Source of the DNA: Fodinicola acaciae
Lineage (GTDB): Bacteria; Actinomycetota; Actinomycetes; Mycobacteriales; HKI-0501
DNA: 64,000 bases
Reading direction: 5' to 3'
Assembly (NCBI RefSeq): GCF_010993745.1
Contig: NZ_WOTN01000003.1
Location: 248,001-312,000, forward strand
Shown in pieces: positions 16,548-25,601 of the stretch. Positions within the stretch are counted from its first letter, which is position 1. Every line of letters begins with the position of its first letter. The position numbers were made by a program, and so were the translations under genes. Under the pieces are notes generated by a model, which was given only the letters and a program-made list of their open reading frames with translations, did no database searches and had not been told where the DNA came from.

Positions 16548-18026
16548 ATGCTCCGCACGAAGTTCCTGCTGACCACCGCCATGACCAGCGCGGCGGTCCT
16601 GCTGGCGCCGGTCGCCGTCACCGCCGCGCCGACGCCGGGCGCGCCGGGCATCGGCGACCCCTACTACCCCACGTACGGCAATGGCGGTTACGACGTCAAG
16701 TCGTACGACATCGGCGTCCGCTACCAGCCGGACAGCAAGAAGCTGACCGGCACGACCACGCTGGTCGCCACCGCCACCCAGGACCTGTCCAGCTTCGACC
16801 TGGATTTCGGCCTCACCGCGAGCAAGGTCACCGTCGACGGCCGGCCGGCGCAGACGCGTACGGACGGCTTCGAGCTGATCGTGACGCCAAGCCGTCCGCT
16901 GCACCGGCACGCTCCTTTCGTTGTGACGGTGGAATATTCCGGCACGCCGAGCAAGGTGACCATCCCCGGCACCACCAGCACGCCATGGGTCACCACGCCC
17001 ACCGGCGCGGTCGGCCTGGGCGAGCCGGAGGCGTCGGCCTGGTGGTTCCCGGCCAACGACCATCCGCTGGACAAGGCGACGTATCGGGTCGCCATCACCG
17101 CACCGAGCGATCTTTCCGCGCTCAGCAACGGAAACCTGGTGTCGAAGCAGACCACTGGCGCGGACACCACGTGGACCTGGGTGGAGAAGCTGCCGCAGGC
17201 CACCTATCTGGCGTTCATGGCGATCGGCAGGTACGACGTGCTCTCCGGCCGGTCCGCTTCCGGCCTGCCATACACCACCGCCGTCGCGCAAGGGACCTCG
17301 CCCGAATACACCGCGGCGAAGAAAAACCTCGCACAGACCGGCGAGGTGGTCGACTGGCTGAGCAAGCAGTGGGGACGTTATCCGTTCGACGCGATCGGCG
17401 GTGTCGTGCCGGACGGCGAGATCGGCTACGCACTGGAGGATCAGACGCGGCCGGTGTACGACACGGCCTTCTGGCGCGGCGGTCGCGACAACATTTCCGT
17501 TGTGGTGCACGAAAACGCGCATCAGTGGTTCGGCGACAGCGTGTCCGTACACCACTGGCGGGACATGTGGCTCAACGAGGGTTTCGCCTCGTTCTCGGAG
17601 TGGCTGTGGTCCGAGCAGCACGCCGGAAAGACCGGGCAGCAGGAGTTCGACGCGCTCTACGCAAAGCCGGCCAACGATTCCTTCTGGTCGATGGTGATCG
17701 GCGAGCCCGGCGCGCACCACGAGTTCGACGGTCCCGTGTACGACCGTGGCGCGATGGTCGCGCAGGCGCTGCGCAACCGGGTCGGTGACGCGACCTTCTT
17801 CCGGATCATCCGGAGCTGGGTCGTCAAGCACCGCTATGGCAACGCGCGCATCGAGGATTTCGTCGCGCTGGCCTCGAAAGTCGCCAAGCAGGACCTGCGG
17901 CACTTCTTCCAGGTCTGGCTGTTCACCGGCGAGAAACCCGCGCCGACGGTGGAAAACGGCTTCCCGCCGGACTACAAACCGGCGGCACCCAAGGCGGCGC
18001 AGCAGCGGTCGCTGCCGCGCCGCTGA
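16548..18026 (+). CDS. Secreted M1-family metallopeptidase (paralogue 2)
   Basis: 492 residues with a signal peptide ending near VAVTAAPTP. Same architecture as the protein at 5825-7249: the mature N-termini share IGDPYxPxxGNxGYxV, followed by [10 protein letters not shown] (zinc His321 and His325, Glu322) and WLNEGF (Glu344). The GAMEN position reads ALEDQTRPVY. It differs from paralogue 1 by an extra loop (GTTSTPWVTTPTG) and a longer basic C-terminal tail. AAGGAG lies 8 nt before the ATG. An extracellular zinc aminopeptidase role is inferred; the two copies may have different substrates. Confidence 0.9.
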   Translation: MLRTKFLLTTAMTSAAVLLAPVAVTAAPTPGAPGIGDPYYPTYGNGGYDVKSYDIGVRYQPDSKKLTGTTTLVATATQDLSSFDLDFGLTASKVTVDGRPAQTRTDGFELIVTPSRPLHRHAPFVVTVEYSGTPSKVTIPGTTSTPWVTTPTGAVGLGEPEASAWWFPANDHPLDKATYRVAITAPSDLSALSNGNLVSKQTTGADTTWTWVEKLPQATYLAFMAIGRYDVLSGRSASGLPYTTAVAQGTSPEYTAAKKNLAQTGEVVDWLSKQWGRYPFDAIGGVVPDGEIGYALEDQTRPVYDTAFWRGGRDNISVVVHENAHQWFGDSVSVHHWRDMWLNEGFASFSEWLWSEQHAGKTGQQEFDALYAKPANDSFWSMVIGEPGAHHEFDGPVYDRGAMVAQALRNRVGDATFFRIIRSWVVKHRYGNARIEDFVALASKVAKQDLRHFFQVWLFTGEKPAPTVENGFPPDYKPAAPKAAQQRSLPRR

Positions 18027-18029
18027 CGG

Positions 18030-18779
18030 TCACTCGACGGTCTGGATCACCCAGAAGTCGTCGGCGAGCCCAGCGTCGGTCAGATAGTCGTACGGCAGGG
18101 TGAAATATCCGTGATCGCCCCAGCCCTCACCCCAGGAGTTGCGGACCAGGAACCGGCCGGTCGCGTCGTCATAGCCGACGGCGAGTACGGCGTGACCGCC
18201 GAGCAGCTTCTCGTCGTGGCCCGGCATCGGCGCGTCGCCGGTCCGGGCCACCTCGGCCGACTCGAAGCTCTCGTAGACGCTGAAGCCGAAGACGAACGGA
18301 TAGCCGGCGGCCAGGCAGCCTTTGAGCTGGTCCGCCTGTTGGCTCAACCGCTGGTATTTCAGCGACTGGTGCAACGAAGCCTCGTCGTACGCGCGTTTCG
18401 GCGGCTTCTGGGTGAACTTTCCGATGTCGTAGGCCCAGTCCTCCTCCGGCGGCGCACCGAGCCGGTTGACACATTTGATGCCGTCGCGGATCATCGCGCC
18501 GCTGTCGCTGTCGATGGTCCCCTCGACCTCGCGCTCGCAGTAGTAGACGAACAGCCGCGACGGCACGAAATCCTTTTCTTTCTGCTTGATCTGGTCAAAC
18601 TGCAGCGCACCGCCGATCGCGTTGGCCGTGCAGGATCCCAGCTTTCCCTGGTCGTACACGGCCGGACAGTGCTCGCGCAGGTCGACGCTGGCCGGCAGCG
18701 CGGCGAGCGTGGCCGCCGGCGCGGCATAGCGCAGGTCCCGGAAATCGGGAAGGTCGGGAATCCAGCCATAACTCGGCAT
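18030..18779 (-). CDS. Papain-like (C1) cysteine peptidase, cytosolic
   Basis: 249 residues without a signal peptide. The catalytic set is visible: Gln44 and Cys50 in DQGKLGSCTANA, His196 in GGHAVLAVGYDD and Asn214 in VRNSWGEGWGDHGYF. The opening YGWIPDLPDFRD is the signature of the bacterial C1A branch that lacks a pro-domain. The start at 18779 is supported by GGAGGTG 6 nt upstream; 19 in-frame residues further upstream are not needed. It is convergent with the M1 gene only 3 nt away, but unlike that protein has no export signal. Confidence 0.9.
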   Translation of the reverse strand: MPSYGWIPDLPDFRDLRYAAPAATLAALPASVDLREHCPAVYDQGKLGSCTANAIGGALQFDQIKQKEKDFVPSRLFVYYCEREVEGTIDSDSGAMIRDGIKCVNRLGAPPEEDWAYDIGKFTQKPPKRAYDEASLHQSLKYQRLSQQADQLKGCLAAGYPFVFGFSVYESFESAEVARTGDAPMPGHDEKLLGGHAVLAVGYDDATGRFLVRNSWGEGWGDHGYFTLPYDYLTDAGLADDFWVIQTVE

Positions 18780-18938
18780 CGGACACCTCCGTAAAAGGAA
18801 AAGAATCTTGAATACGGGTTGAGATGTGCGGAGCACTCAGTGTGAAACTCGAGCGCGCTGACGCCGGGGGATACGGCACAGCGGTGTCCGGCCGAGCCCG
18901 GTATCCTGCCCGAAAGTGCGCCAACCGCTGGAGTTGAC

Positions 18939-19655
18939 GTGGACAGTCCACCGAGCCTGCGCGCCGCGCGGCCGCTGACCGAGCCGCCGGCGCGGGTGGC
19001 CGGCACGATCGCCGCGCGGATCGCGGCCGGCCTGGCGCCGGTCGGGCGTGACCATCCGCGCCGGCGCCGGTGGATCGGCCTGGCCGGCGCCACACTCGTC
19101 GCGGCGCTGGCCGCCAGCCTGGTCCTCGGCTGGTACGCGGTGCTGCTCGCCTTCGCCGCGACCGTCGCCGTTTTCCATTACGTACGAACGGATCCGCTGC
19201 GCCTGTCGGCCAGCCAGTGCGGAGCCTACGTGGCCTCCACCAGCTGGCAGAGCGAGCAGCCGTGGAACGCGCGGAATTGCGCCGGGCCGCAACGCCGGCT
19301 GGTGGCGGTCGCCTGCGACGCGGTCGACCGGATTGTTTCCAGCCGCAGCTGGCCAACTCCGGCGCTCGACGAGCACCGGCTGCGGCTCGACCTGGCCGCC
19401 GAGCTGACCGACATCGACCGCCGCGCCTACCTGCTCACCGAAACCAGCCTGCCGCCGGCGCTGGAAGCCTTGGAGGCACGCGTCGCCGCGTTGGCCTGCT
19501 ATGCCGACGAGCTCGCGGTGGCCGACCGGAAACTGGCCGTACGACCAGAAAATCCGGAGGCCGAGCTGCTGGCCGGAGCGGTCCGCGACGCGTACGCGAC
19601 CGGTCAGCTCACCGAGCTCACCGAAGAGCTGCGCGGCCTCAGCGACGCCGACTGA
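18939..19655 (+). CDS. Membrane-anchored hypothetical protein
   Basis: 238 residues from a GTG with GGAG 5 nt upstream. A basic N-terminus (RDHPRRRRW) precedes two closely spaced membrane helices (residues about 45-80, WIGLAGATLVAALAASLVLG and YAVLLAFAATVAVFHYV). The C-terminal 150 residues are alpha-helical, Ala/Leu/Glu-rich and probably cytoplasmic (LRLDLAAELTDIDRRAYLL). I do not recognise a family. The last 52 nt overlap the 3' end of the convergent P450 gene. Confidence 0.65.
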   Translation: MDSPPSLRAARPLTEPPARVAGTIAARIAAGLAPVGRDHPRRRRWIGLAGATLVAALAASLVLGWYAVLLAFAATVAVFHYVRTDPLRLSASQCGAYVASTSWQSEQPWNARNCAGPQRRLVAVACDAVDRIVSSRSWPTPALDEHRLRLDLAAELTDIDRRAYLLTETSLPPALEALEARVAALACYADELAVADRKLAVRPENPEAELLAGAVRDAYATGQLTELTEELRGLSDAD

Positions 19656-21043
19656 TCGCGCCGCCGCAAGGAAAGCGTGAATCCGCGCGGCTTGACGGTC
19701 AGCAGTTCGGTGACCCGCAGCCGATAGTCCGGATCCGGTGTCATCTCATAGCGGTGCAACAACATGCCGAGCACCAGGGTCGCCTCGTGGATGGCAAACT
19801 GGCGGCCGATGCACGCGCGTTCGCCGGTGCCGAAAGGCTTGTACGCGTGCGGCGGCCGTTCTTTGGCTCGGCCTGGTGCGAAACGGTCCGGGTCGTACGC
19901 CTCCGGGTCCGGACCCCACACGGCCGGATCGCGATGCAGCAACGGAAGCGGGACGATGACGAAGTCGCCCTTGCGCATCTGGTAACGGCCGCCGAGCAAC
20001 ACGTCTTCGCGTGCCTCACGGAAAAACGCCGGCGCGGTCGGCCACAGCCGCAGCGCCTCGTCGAGCGCGCGGCGTACGTATCGCAGCTTGGTCACCTGCT
20101 GGAAAGCCGGCGCCGGATCCGGGTCGTCGCCCCAGACGCGGTCCACTTCGGCCCGCGCCTGCGCCAAAGCCTCCGGATGGCGGGTCAGGTAGTAGAGCGC
20201 GAACGACAACGCACCGGAGGTGGTTTCGTGGCCGGCGACCAGAAAAGTGTGCACCTGATAGCGGATGTTGATCGGGTCGAGCCGCTCGCCGGTCTCCGGA
20301 TGCCGCACGGTCAGCATCATGCCGAGCAGGTCGCTGGTGTCGGTCACGGCCGCCTTCGTACGCTCCGCGATCACGTCGTCCACCAGCGCGTTCATGGTCG
20401 CCACGTCGGTCTCGTGCTGCCGGTCGGCCTTACGGCTCAACAAAGAACCCACCACCGGGAGCCGGAACACCTGCTGCTGCGCGTAGCTGAGCGCGCCGAC
20501 CATGGCCGACACGTACGGATGCGGCTCGTCGCGCTGGAAAGAGCCAAAGGAATAACCGAAACCGGTGCGGCCGATGGTCTCCAGCGTCAGCCGCGTCATG
20601 TCCGCGGCCACGTCCACCGGCTCGCCCCCGACGCGTTTGTCCCACGCGCCAACCAGTTGCCGCGCCACGTCGAGCATCACCGGGTGATAGCTCTGCATCG
20701 CTTTCTGGGTGAACGCCGGCATCAGGATGTCGTGCGCGCGTTGCCAGTTGGGTTCGTCGTTGTACGCGGTGAAAAGTCCGTCGCCGCCGATCCGGCGGAG
20801 CTGGTGGAGCCCCATGCCGACGAACTTGGTGAACCGCCGCTCGTCGCACAGCTCGCCGACCAGGTCGGCGCCGCAGACGATGACGATCTCGTGGTTGAGG
20901 AACTTCCTGGTGAAAATCGGACCCAGACCGGTGCCGAGCCGCACGGTGTCCTGCACCGGCGACCGTCTGCGCAGGTCGACCCCGACGAAGTCACCGAGCA
21001 ACGGGATCCGCCGCGGCGGATGCGGCAGCTTCGAGGTGTCCAC
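19604..21043 (-). CDS. Cytochrome P450, CYP102-like heme domain
   Basis: 479 residues from a GTG preceded by GAGGG. The heme-ligand loop is FGTGERACIGRQFA, the oxygen-activating I-helix motif is AGHETTSG, and the K-helix ExxR is EALRLW. N-terminal PHPPRRIPLLGD and the FTAYNDEPNWQRAHDILMPAF block match the P450 domain of BM3-type (CYP102) fatty-acid hydroxylases, but there is no fused reductase, so it needs separate redox partners. It is divergent from a TetR regulator with an inverted repeat between them. The C-terminal Ser/Arg-rich tail overlaps the convergent membrane-protein gene. Confidence 0.9.
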   Translation of the reverse strand: MDTSKLPHPPRRIPLLGDFVGVDLRRRSPVQDTVRLGTGLGPIFTRKFLNHEIVIVCGADLVGELCDERRFTKFVGMGLHQLRRIGGDGLFTAYNDEPNWQRAHDILMPAFTQKAMQSYHPVMLDVARQLVGAWDKRVGGEPVDVAADMTRLTLETIGRTGFGYSFGSFQRDEPHPYVSAMVGALSYAQQQVFRLPVVGSLLSRKADRQHETDVATMNALVDDVIAERTKAAVTDTSDLLGMMLTVRHPETGERLDPINIRYQVHTFLVAGHETTSGALSFALYYLTRHPEALAQARAEVDRVWGDDPDPAPAFQQVTKLRYVRRALDEALRLWPTAPAFFREAREDVLLGGRYQMRKGDFVIVPLPLLHRDPAVWGPDPEAYDPDRFAPGRAKERPPHAYKPFGTGERACIGRQFAIHEATLVLGMLLHRYEMTPDPDYRLRVTELLTVKPRGFTLSLRRRDQSASLRPRSSSVSSVS

Positions 21044-21057
21044 GGATATCCCTCACG

Positions 21058-21079
21058 CTATTGAATCGAGGTCCAATAG
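21058..21079. promoter_or_regulatory. TetR operator candidate, P450/TetR spacer
   Basis: CTATTG (21058-21063) and CAATAG (21074-21079) form an inverted repeat around AATCGAGGTC, in the short spacer between the divergent P450 and TetR genes, as expected for a TetR repressor of both genes. Confidence 0.6.
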
Positions 21080-21105
21080 TGTCAGCATTCGCTCGTACTG
21101 AACCG

Positions 21106-21702
21106 ATGTCAAGTAGAGTCGCCAGGATGCGGACCAGGCTCAGCACCGAGGAGCGCCGGCGACAGCTGCTCGCCATCGGCGCCGAGCTGTTCGCCAGCCG
21201 GCCGTACGAGCAGGTGTGGATCGAGGAGGTCGCCGAGATCGCGCAGGTCTCGCGCGGCCTGCTCTACCATTATTTCGCCACGAAAAAAGACTTCTACGCG
21301 GCGGTCGTCCGCACCGAGGCCGACCGGTTGCTGCGCCTCACCGAGCCGGATCCGGCGCTGCCACTGGCCGAACAACTCGCCGCCGGCCTCGACGCGTATC
21401 TGGACTATGCCCGCGAGCACCGCCTCGGCTTCCAGCTCATGCACAACACCGCCATCCCGGCCGACGAGGACATCCGCGCGGCGCACGAGGAGGCGGTGGC
21501 CAGGCAGTGCGCGCGGCTGCTCGACGCGCTGCGGCAGCGGATGCCGGTCGACGAGGCGACCCGGATCGCGGTCGCCGGCTGGCTCCGGTTCGTCGCGACG
21601 GTGAGCCTGGACTGGCTCGACCATCCCGAGGTCGACCGCGCGCAGATCCGTGACATCTGTGCACGTGCGCTGCTCGCCGCCGCCAATCTGCCGTCAGCCT
21701 GA
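21106..21702 (+). CDS. TetR/AcrR-family regulator of the P450 gene
   Basis: 198 residues if started at the ATG at 21106 (21127 is also possible; a TTG at 21061 would lie in the operator). The helix-turn-helix is in residues 15-60: RRQLLAIGAELFASRPYEQV and EIAQVSRGLLYHYFATKKDFY. The C-terminal ligand domain contains HRLGFQLMHNTAIPADEDI. Divergent from the P450 with an inverted repeat between the starts, so it likely represses it until a lipid- or xenobiotic-like inducer binds. The 3' end overlaps the AfsR-like gene by 9 nt. Confidence 0.88.
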   Translation: MSSRVARMRTRLSTEERRRQLLAIGAELFASRPYEQVWIEEVAEIAQVSRGLLYHYFATKKDFYAAVVRTEADRLLRLTEPDPALPLAEQLAAGLDAYLDYAREHRLGFQLMHNTAIPADEDIRAAHEEAVARQCARLLDALRQRMPVDEATRIAVAGWLRFVATVSLDWLDHPEVDRAQIRDICARALLAAANLPSA

Positions 21703-24700
21703 GGTCCTCCGGCGTACGGCCGTCGCGGCGTCGAGCGTCTGCCCGTGCCCGTACGCGAGGTCGAAACCCAGGTCGCCGACCGACGCGCGTACGACCGCCG
21801 AGATGCGGTCGATCTCGGCCTGCTCCGACGGACCCGGCGGCAGCGACATCGCTTTTCGCAACGCGGCAGCGGCACCGAGCAACTCCGCGGCGCCACCGCT
21901 GTCGCCGGCCAGCGCGCAAGCGCCGGCCAGGCCTTCCAGGCAGCCGACCCGGTCGCGATCGGCGTCCAGCTTTTCGGCGAGATCAAAGGCTTCCAGCTGC
22001 AACGTACGCGCCAGCGCGGCATCGCCTCGTTGCTCGGCAAGGAAACCCGACTCGACCAGCAGCATCGACAGGTGCAGCGGCACATCGCCGTCGACCGCCT
22101 GCCGCCGCGCCTCGTCCACCAGCCGGCCGAGATGCCGCTCCGCCAGCTCGAGGTCGCCCCTGCGCCGGGCCGCATAGCCGAGCCCGGTCTCCGCCATCGT
22201 CTGCACCATCCGCGAACCATGTTCGCGCGCCATCCGCAGCGCGTACGTGCACTGCTCGACGCCTTCGGCGAAACGGCCTTCCTGCATGGCGATCCAACCG
22301 AGCCAGGCCAGCCGCATGGCGATCTCCGGTCCGAGATCGAGCGACTCGGCGATCGGCAGAGCCTCGCGATGCAGTCGTACGGCCCGCCGGTAGTCGCCGG
22401 TCATCTCGGCGTGGCCGGCCAGCCACTCGTTGGCTCGCAGCTCACCCCACAGGTCGCCGATCTGGCCAAACGCGCGCGCACTCCGCTCGGCCGCCGCGCG
22501 CAACGCCGCGACATCGCCGCGGATGTGCGCCAGTTTCGCCTTGGTGAGCAACGCGCAGGCCTGACCCCAGCGATCGCCGGCCTCGGCGAAACCGGCGTTT
22601 GCCTTGTCCAGCAACGCTTCCGTCGCCTCGATGTCACCGAGGTCGCTGCCGGCCTCGGCCAGAAACCAGGCCTCGCGCGGTCCGCTCGCCGGCAGGTCCC
22701 GCCAGCGCGTGTCTTTTCCTTCCAGCAAAGCCATTCCGGCGTGCCAGGCGGCACAGCGATCGATCAGCGCCGGATCGCCGCCGTCGACGGACAACGCCTC
22801 GCCGAGCGACCGGTGCGCCTCGGCCAGCCGGCCACGCAGATACCAGTACCAGGTCAGCGCGTACGCCAGCCGCAGCGCCACCTCCGCCCGGCCGTCGGCC
22901 ACCGCGCCCTGCAGCGCCAGCCGCAGGTTGGCCACCTCGGCATCCAGCCGCAGGAGCCATTCGCGCTGCTCAGGGCCGCGCAGCTCGGCCGCCTCGGCGA
23001 GCGCCAGACAGTGGTCCTGGTGCCGCCGGCCTACGTCGGCGAGCTCGCCGGCATCGCGGAGGCGGTCGAGGCTGTAGGCGGCGACCGACTCCAGCAGGCG
23101 ATAGCGCGGCCCCCGTTCGCCGTGCACCGCGACGACCATGCTGCGGTCGACCAGGCGGGTCAGCAGGTCGAGCGTGTCGGGCCGGCCGGCGACCGCCTCG
23201 GCGGCCTCGGCCGTACAACCATCGGCGTGGATCGCCAGGCGCCGCAACACGATCCGCTCCGGCTCGGACAACAGCTGCCAGCTCCAGTCGATGACCGCTG
23301 ACAACGTCTGCTGCCGCGCCGGCTGGCCGCGAAGTTTTCCACCGAGCAAACGGAAACGGTCGTCGAGGCGGTCGAGCAGTCCGCGTACGCCGAGCGCGGC
23401 GACCCGGGTGGCCGCCAGCTCCAGCGCGAGCGGCAGTCCGTCCAGCCGGCGACACAGCTCGGCGACCGCCGCCTGGTCCAGCGCCGCGTCTCTTGGCGCG
23501 CGAGCGGCGAAAAGCCGCGCCGCGTCCGGCTCCTCCAGCGCAGGCACGGTCCAGACGACCTCGCCGGCGACGGCGAGCGGCTCGCGGCTGGTCGCCAGCA
23601 CGCGTACGTCCGGCGCGACGTGCAGCAACCGGTCGACCAGCTCGGCGGCCTCGTCGATGACGTGCTCGCAGTTGTCGATCACCAGGAGCAGCTTGCGATG
23701 GCGCAGCGCGCTCGCGAGCGGGTCGCTCTCCCCCGGCGTCTCGCGCACGCCAAGCGCTGCCAGCGCCGCGTCGGCGAGCCGACCCCGCTGGCCGGCGAGC
23801 TCGACCAGCCAGGCGTTTCCGTGCTCGCGGGCCACCGCCAGCGCGAGGCCGGTCTTGCCGACTCCGCCAGGCCCGGTGAGCGTGACGAGGCGGTGTTTTC
23901 GCAACTCGGCGAGGATTTCGGAGCGCGCCGCGTCGCGGCCGATCAGGTCCGTACGGGCCGGCGGCAGGTTGCCGTGCCGTTCGGGCGCGGCCAGCGACGC
24001 GTCCTGCGTCAGGATCGCCTGCCGCAACGCCACCAGCGCCTGACTCGGATCCAGCCCAAGCTCCTCCGCCAACTGGTCGCTGAGCTGCTGGAAGCTGTCC
24101 AGCGCCTCGGTCTGCCGGCCGGCGCGATAGAGCGCGCGCATGTGCGCCGCGCGCAGCCGCTCGCGCAGCGGATGACTGGCCAGCAGGCCACCGAGCTCGC
24201 CGGCCAACGCCGTGTGTTCGCCCAGCTCAAGCCGCACCTCGGCGTGTTCCTCGTACGCGGCCAGCCGCTGCTCGGCGAGCCGGGCGATCACCGGCTGCGC
24301 GAAGGTCTCGTCGGCGACGTCCGCATACGCGCCGCCACGCCACAGCGCCAACGCGTCGCCGAGCAGCTTCGCCTTCGTTCTGAGGTCGTCGGCCTGCTCG
24401 GCTTTCGTTGCCAGATCACGGAAATCGTACGCGTCGACGGCGTCGGTCCGCAGCGCATAGCCGGCCGGACCAGACGTGACGAGCGACTTGCCGCCAGCTT
24501 CGGCGTCCTCCAGCGCGCGACGCAGCTGCGACACCTTGACGGCGAGCGCGGCTGCCGGATTGCTCGGCGCCCGCTCGCCCCACAGGTCGTCGATGAGCCG
24601 GTCGGCGGTCACCGCGCGGCCTTCCTCGCTGAGCAGGACGGCGAGCAGCGCGCGCACCTTCGCACCGGGGATCGCCACCTGCTCACCCCGGTCGGTCCAC

Positions 24701-24732
24701 GCCGTCACCGGCCCCAGCACGCCAAACCGCAT
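21694..24732 (-). CDS. AfsR/SARP-type transcriptional regulator (BTAD, NB-ARC, TPR)
   Basis: 1012 residues. Residues 1-95 are an OmpR-like winged helix (LLAVLLSEEGRAVTADRLID; VKVSQLRRALEDAEAGGKSL), 100-245 the bacterial transcriptional activator domain (AEEHAEVRLELGEHT-like helices), about 260-560 an NB-ARC/STAND ATPase with P-loop GPGGVGKTGLALA near 285 and Walker B KLLLVIDNCEHV, and the last 400 residues TPR-like helical repeats. This is the full AfsR-type layout. Such proteins activate secondary-metabolite or developmental genes after ATP-dependent oligomerisation. No biosynthetic cluster is in the window, so its target is unknown. Confidence 0.92.
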   Translation of the reverse strand: MRFGVLGPVTAWTDRGEQVAIPGAKVRALLAVLLSEEGRAVTADRLIDDLWGERAPSNPAAALAVKVSQLRRALEDAEAGGKSLVTSGPAGYALRTDAVDAYDFRDLATKAEQADDLRTKAKLLGDALALWRGGAYADVADETFAQPVIARLAEQRLAAYEEHAEVRLELGEHTALAGELGGLLASHPLRERLRAAHMRALYRAGRQTEALDSFQQLSDQLAEELGLDPSQALVALRQAILTQDASLAAPERHGNLPPARTDLIGRDAARSEILAELRKHRLVTLTGPGGVGKTGLALAVAREHGNAWLVELAGQRGRLADAALAALGVRETPGESDPLASALRHRKLLLVIDNCEHVIDEAAELVDRLLHVAPDVRVLATSREPLAVAGEVVWTVPALEEPDAARLFAARAPRDAALDQAAVAELCRRLDGLPLALELAATRVAALGVRGLLDRLDDRFRLLGGKLRGQPARQQTLSAVIDWSWQLLSEPERIVLRRLAIHADGCTAEAAEAVAGRPDTLDLLTRLVDRSMVVAVHGERGPRYRLLESVAAYSLDRLRDAGELADVGRRHQDHCLALAEAAELRGPEQREWLLRLDAEVANLRLALQGAVADGRAEVALRLAYALTWYWYLRGRLAEAHRSLGEALSVDGGDPALIDRCAAWHAGMALLEGKDTRWRDLPASGPREAWFLAEAGSDLGDIEATEALLDKANAGFAEAGDRWGQACALLTKAKLAHIRGDVAALRAAAERSARAFGQIGDLWGELRANEWLAGHAEMTGDYRRAVRLHREALPIAESLDLGPEIAMRLAWLGWIAMQEGRFAEGVEQCTYALRMAREHGSRMVQTMAETGLGYAARRRGDLELAERHLGRLVDEARRQAVDGDVPLHLSMLLVESGFLAEQRGDAALARTLQLEAFDLAEKLDADRDRVGCLEGLAGACALAGDSGGAAELLGAAAALRKAMSLPPGPSEQAEIDRISAVVRASVGDLGFDLAYGHGQTLDAATAVRRRTSG

Positions 24733-24755
24733 GTCGTCACCATACGATTGGTGGA

Positions 24756-25601
24756 GTGCGGATGGTGACGGAGCTGCAGTGGCGCGACCGCCGCGCCGCG
24801 TACGAGGCCGCCGTCGACGACCTCACCGCCGCGCACCGCAAACGCTCACAAAACGGCGAGAAACATCCGGTTTTCGACTTCCTTTTCACGTATTACTCGC
24901 CGCGACCGAGCAAACTCCGCCGCTGGCACGCCGGAAGCGGTGTGGTGCTGGAAAACGCCGACGAGTTCCTGTCGCAGGCCGGTTACGTACGCACCGATGC
25001 CGGTGTCACGGTCGAGCGAGCGGCGCTGCCGGAAAGGCAGCAGAGGGCGGCGGCGAATGTCCACCGGCTGCTCAAGGCGACCGCCGGTCGCGCGCCGCGT
25101 TTCGGCTGCTCCGGCCTGCACGAGTGGGCCATGGTCTATCGCCAGCCCGCGGAGCGCCGTCATGCGTACGTGCCGCTGCGGCTCGGCGCTGCCGGCACCG
25201 ACGCGGTGGTGGAACAGCTGCCGATGTGCTGCAGCCACTTCGACGCGTTTCGTTTCTTCACCGAGCAAGCGCGGCCACTCAACCCGGTGCAGCTGACCCG
25301 CGAGTCCACAGTGGACAACGAGCAGCCGGGCTGCCTGCACGTCACGATGGACCTCTACAAGTGGGCGTACACACTGACGCCGCTGGTGCCCAGCGAGCTG
25401 GTGCTCGACTGTTTTCGGCTGGCGCTGGACGCTCGCGAGCTGGACATGCGCGCGTCGCCGTACGACCTGAGCGCCTTCGGCTATCAGCCGGTGCCGATCG
25501 AGACGCCGGCCGGCCGCCGCGCATACGCGCAGGCGCAGGCCGCGCTCGCCGAGCGAGCCGTGCCACTGCGCGAGGAGCTGATCCGGCTCAGCTCACCCTG
25601 A
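24756..25601 (+). CDS. Conserved actinobacterial protein often named 3-methyladenine DNA glycosylase
   Basis: 281 residues. It has the opening WRDRRAAYEAAVDDLTAAH and the block NGEKHPVFDFLFTYYSPRPS characteristic of an actinobacterial family routinely labelled 3-methyladenine DNA glycosylase. I see no helix-hairpin-helix or other glycosylase motif, so the label should be treated with care. A Cys/His/Trp-rich central part (CSGLHEWAMVYRQP, MCCSHFDAFRFF) is notable. TACGAT ends 7 nt before the GTG at 24756, consistent with a leaderless transcript. Divergent from the AfsR-like gene by 23 nt. Confidence 0.6.
   Translation: MRMVTELQWRDRRAAYEAAVDDLTAAHRKRSQNGEKHPVFDFLFTYYSPRPSKLRRWHAGSGVVLENADEFLSQAGYVRTDAGVTVERAALPERQQRAAANVHRLLKATAGRAPRFGCSGLHEWAMVYRQPAERRHAYVPLRLGAAGTDAVVEQLPMCCSHFDAFRFFTEQARPLNPVQLTRESTVDNEQPGCLHVTMDLYKWAYTLTPLVPSELVLDCFRLALDARELDMRASPYDLSAFGYQPVPIETPAGRRAYAQAQAALAERAVPLREELIRLSSP

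Noticed and set aside
19070-21064. 664-codon plus-strand frame
   Set aside because: Antisense to the P450 gene and of biased composition with no recognisable domain.
21694-24732. AfsR-like regulator as marker of a biosynthetic gene cluster
   Set aside because: No PKS, NRPS, terpene or RiPP genes nearby; the P450 and FAD monooxygenase alone do not make a cluster.
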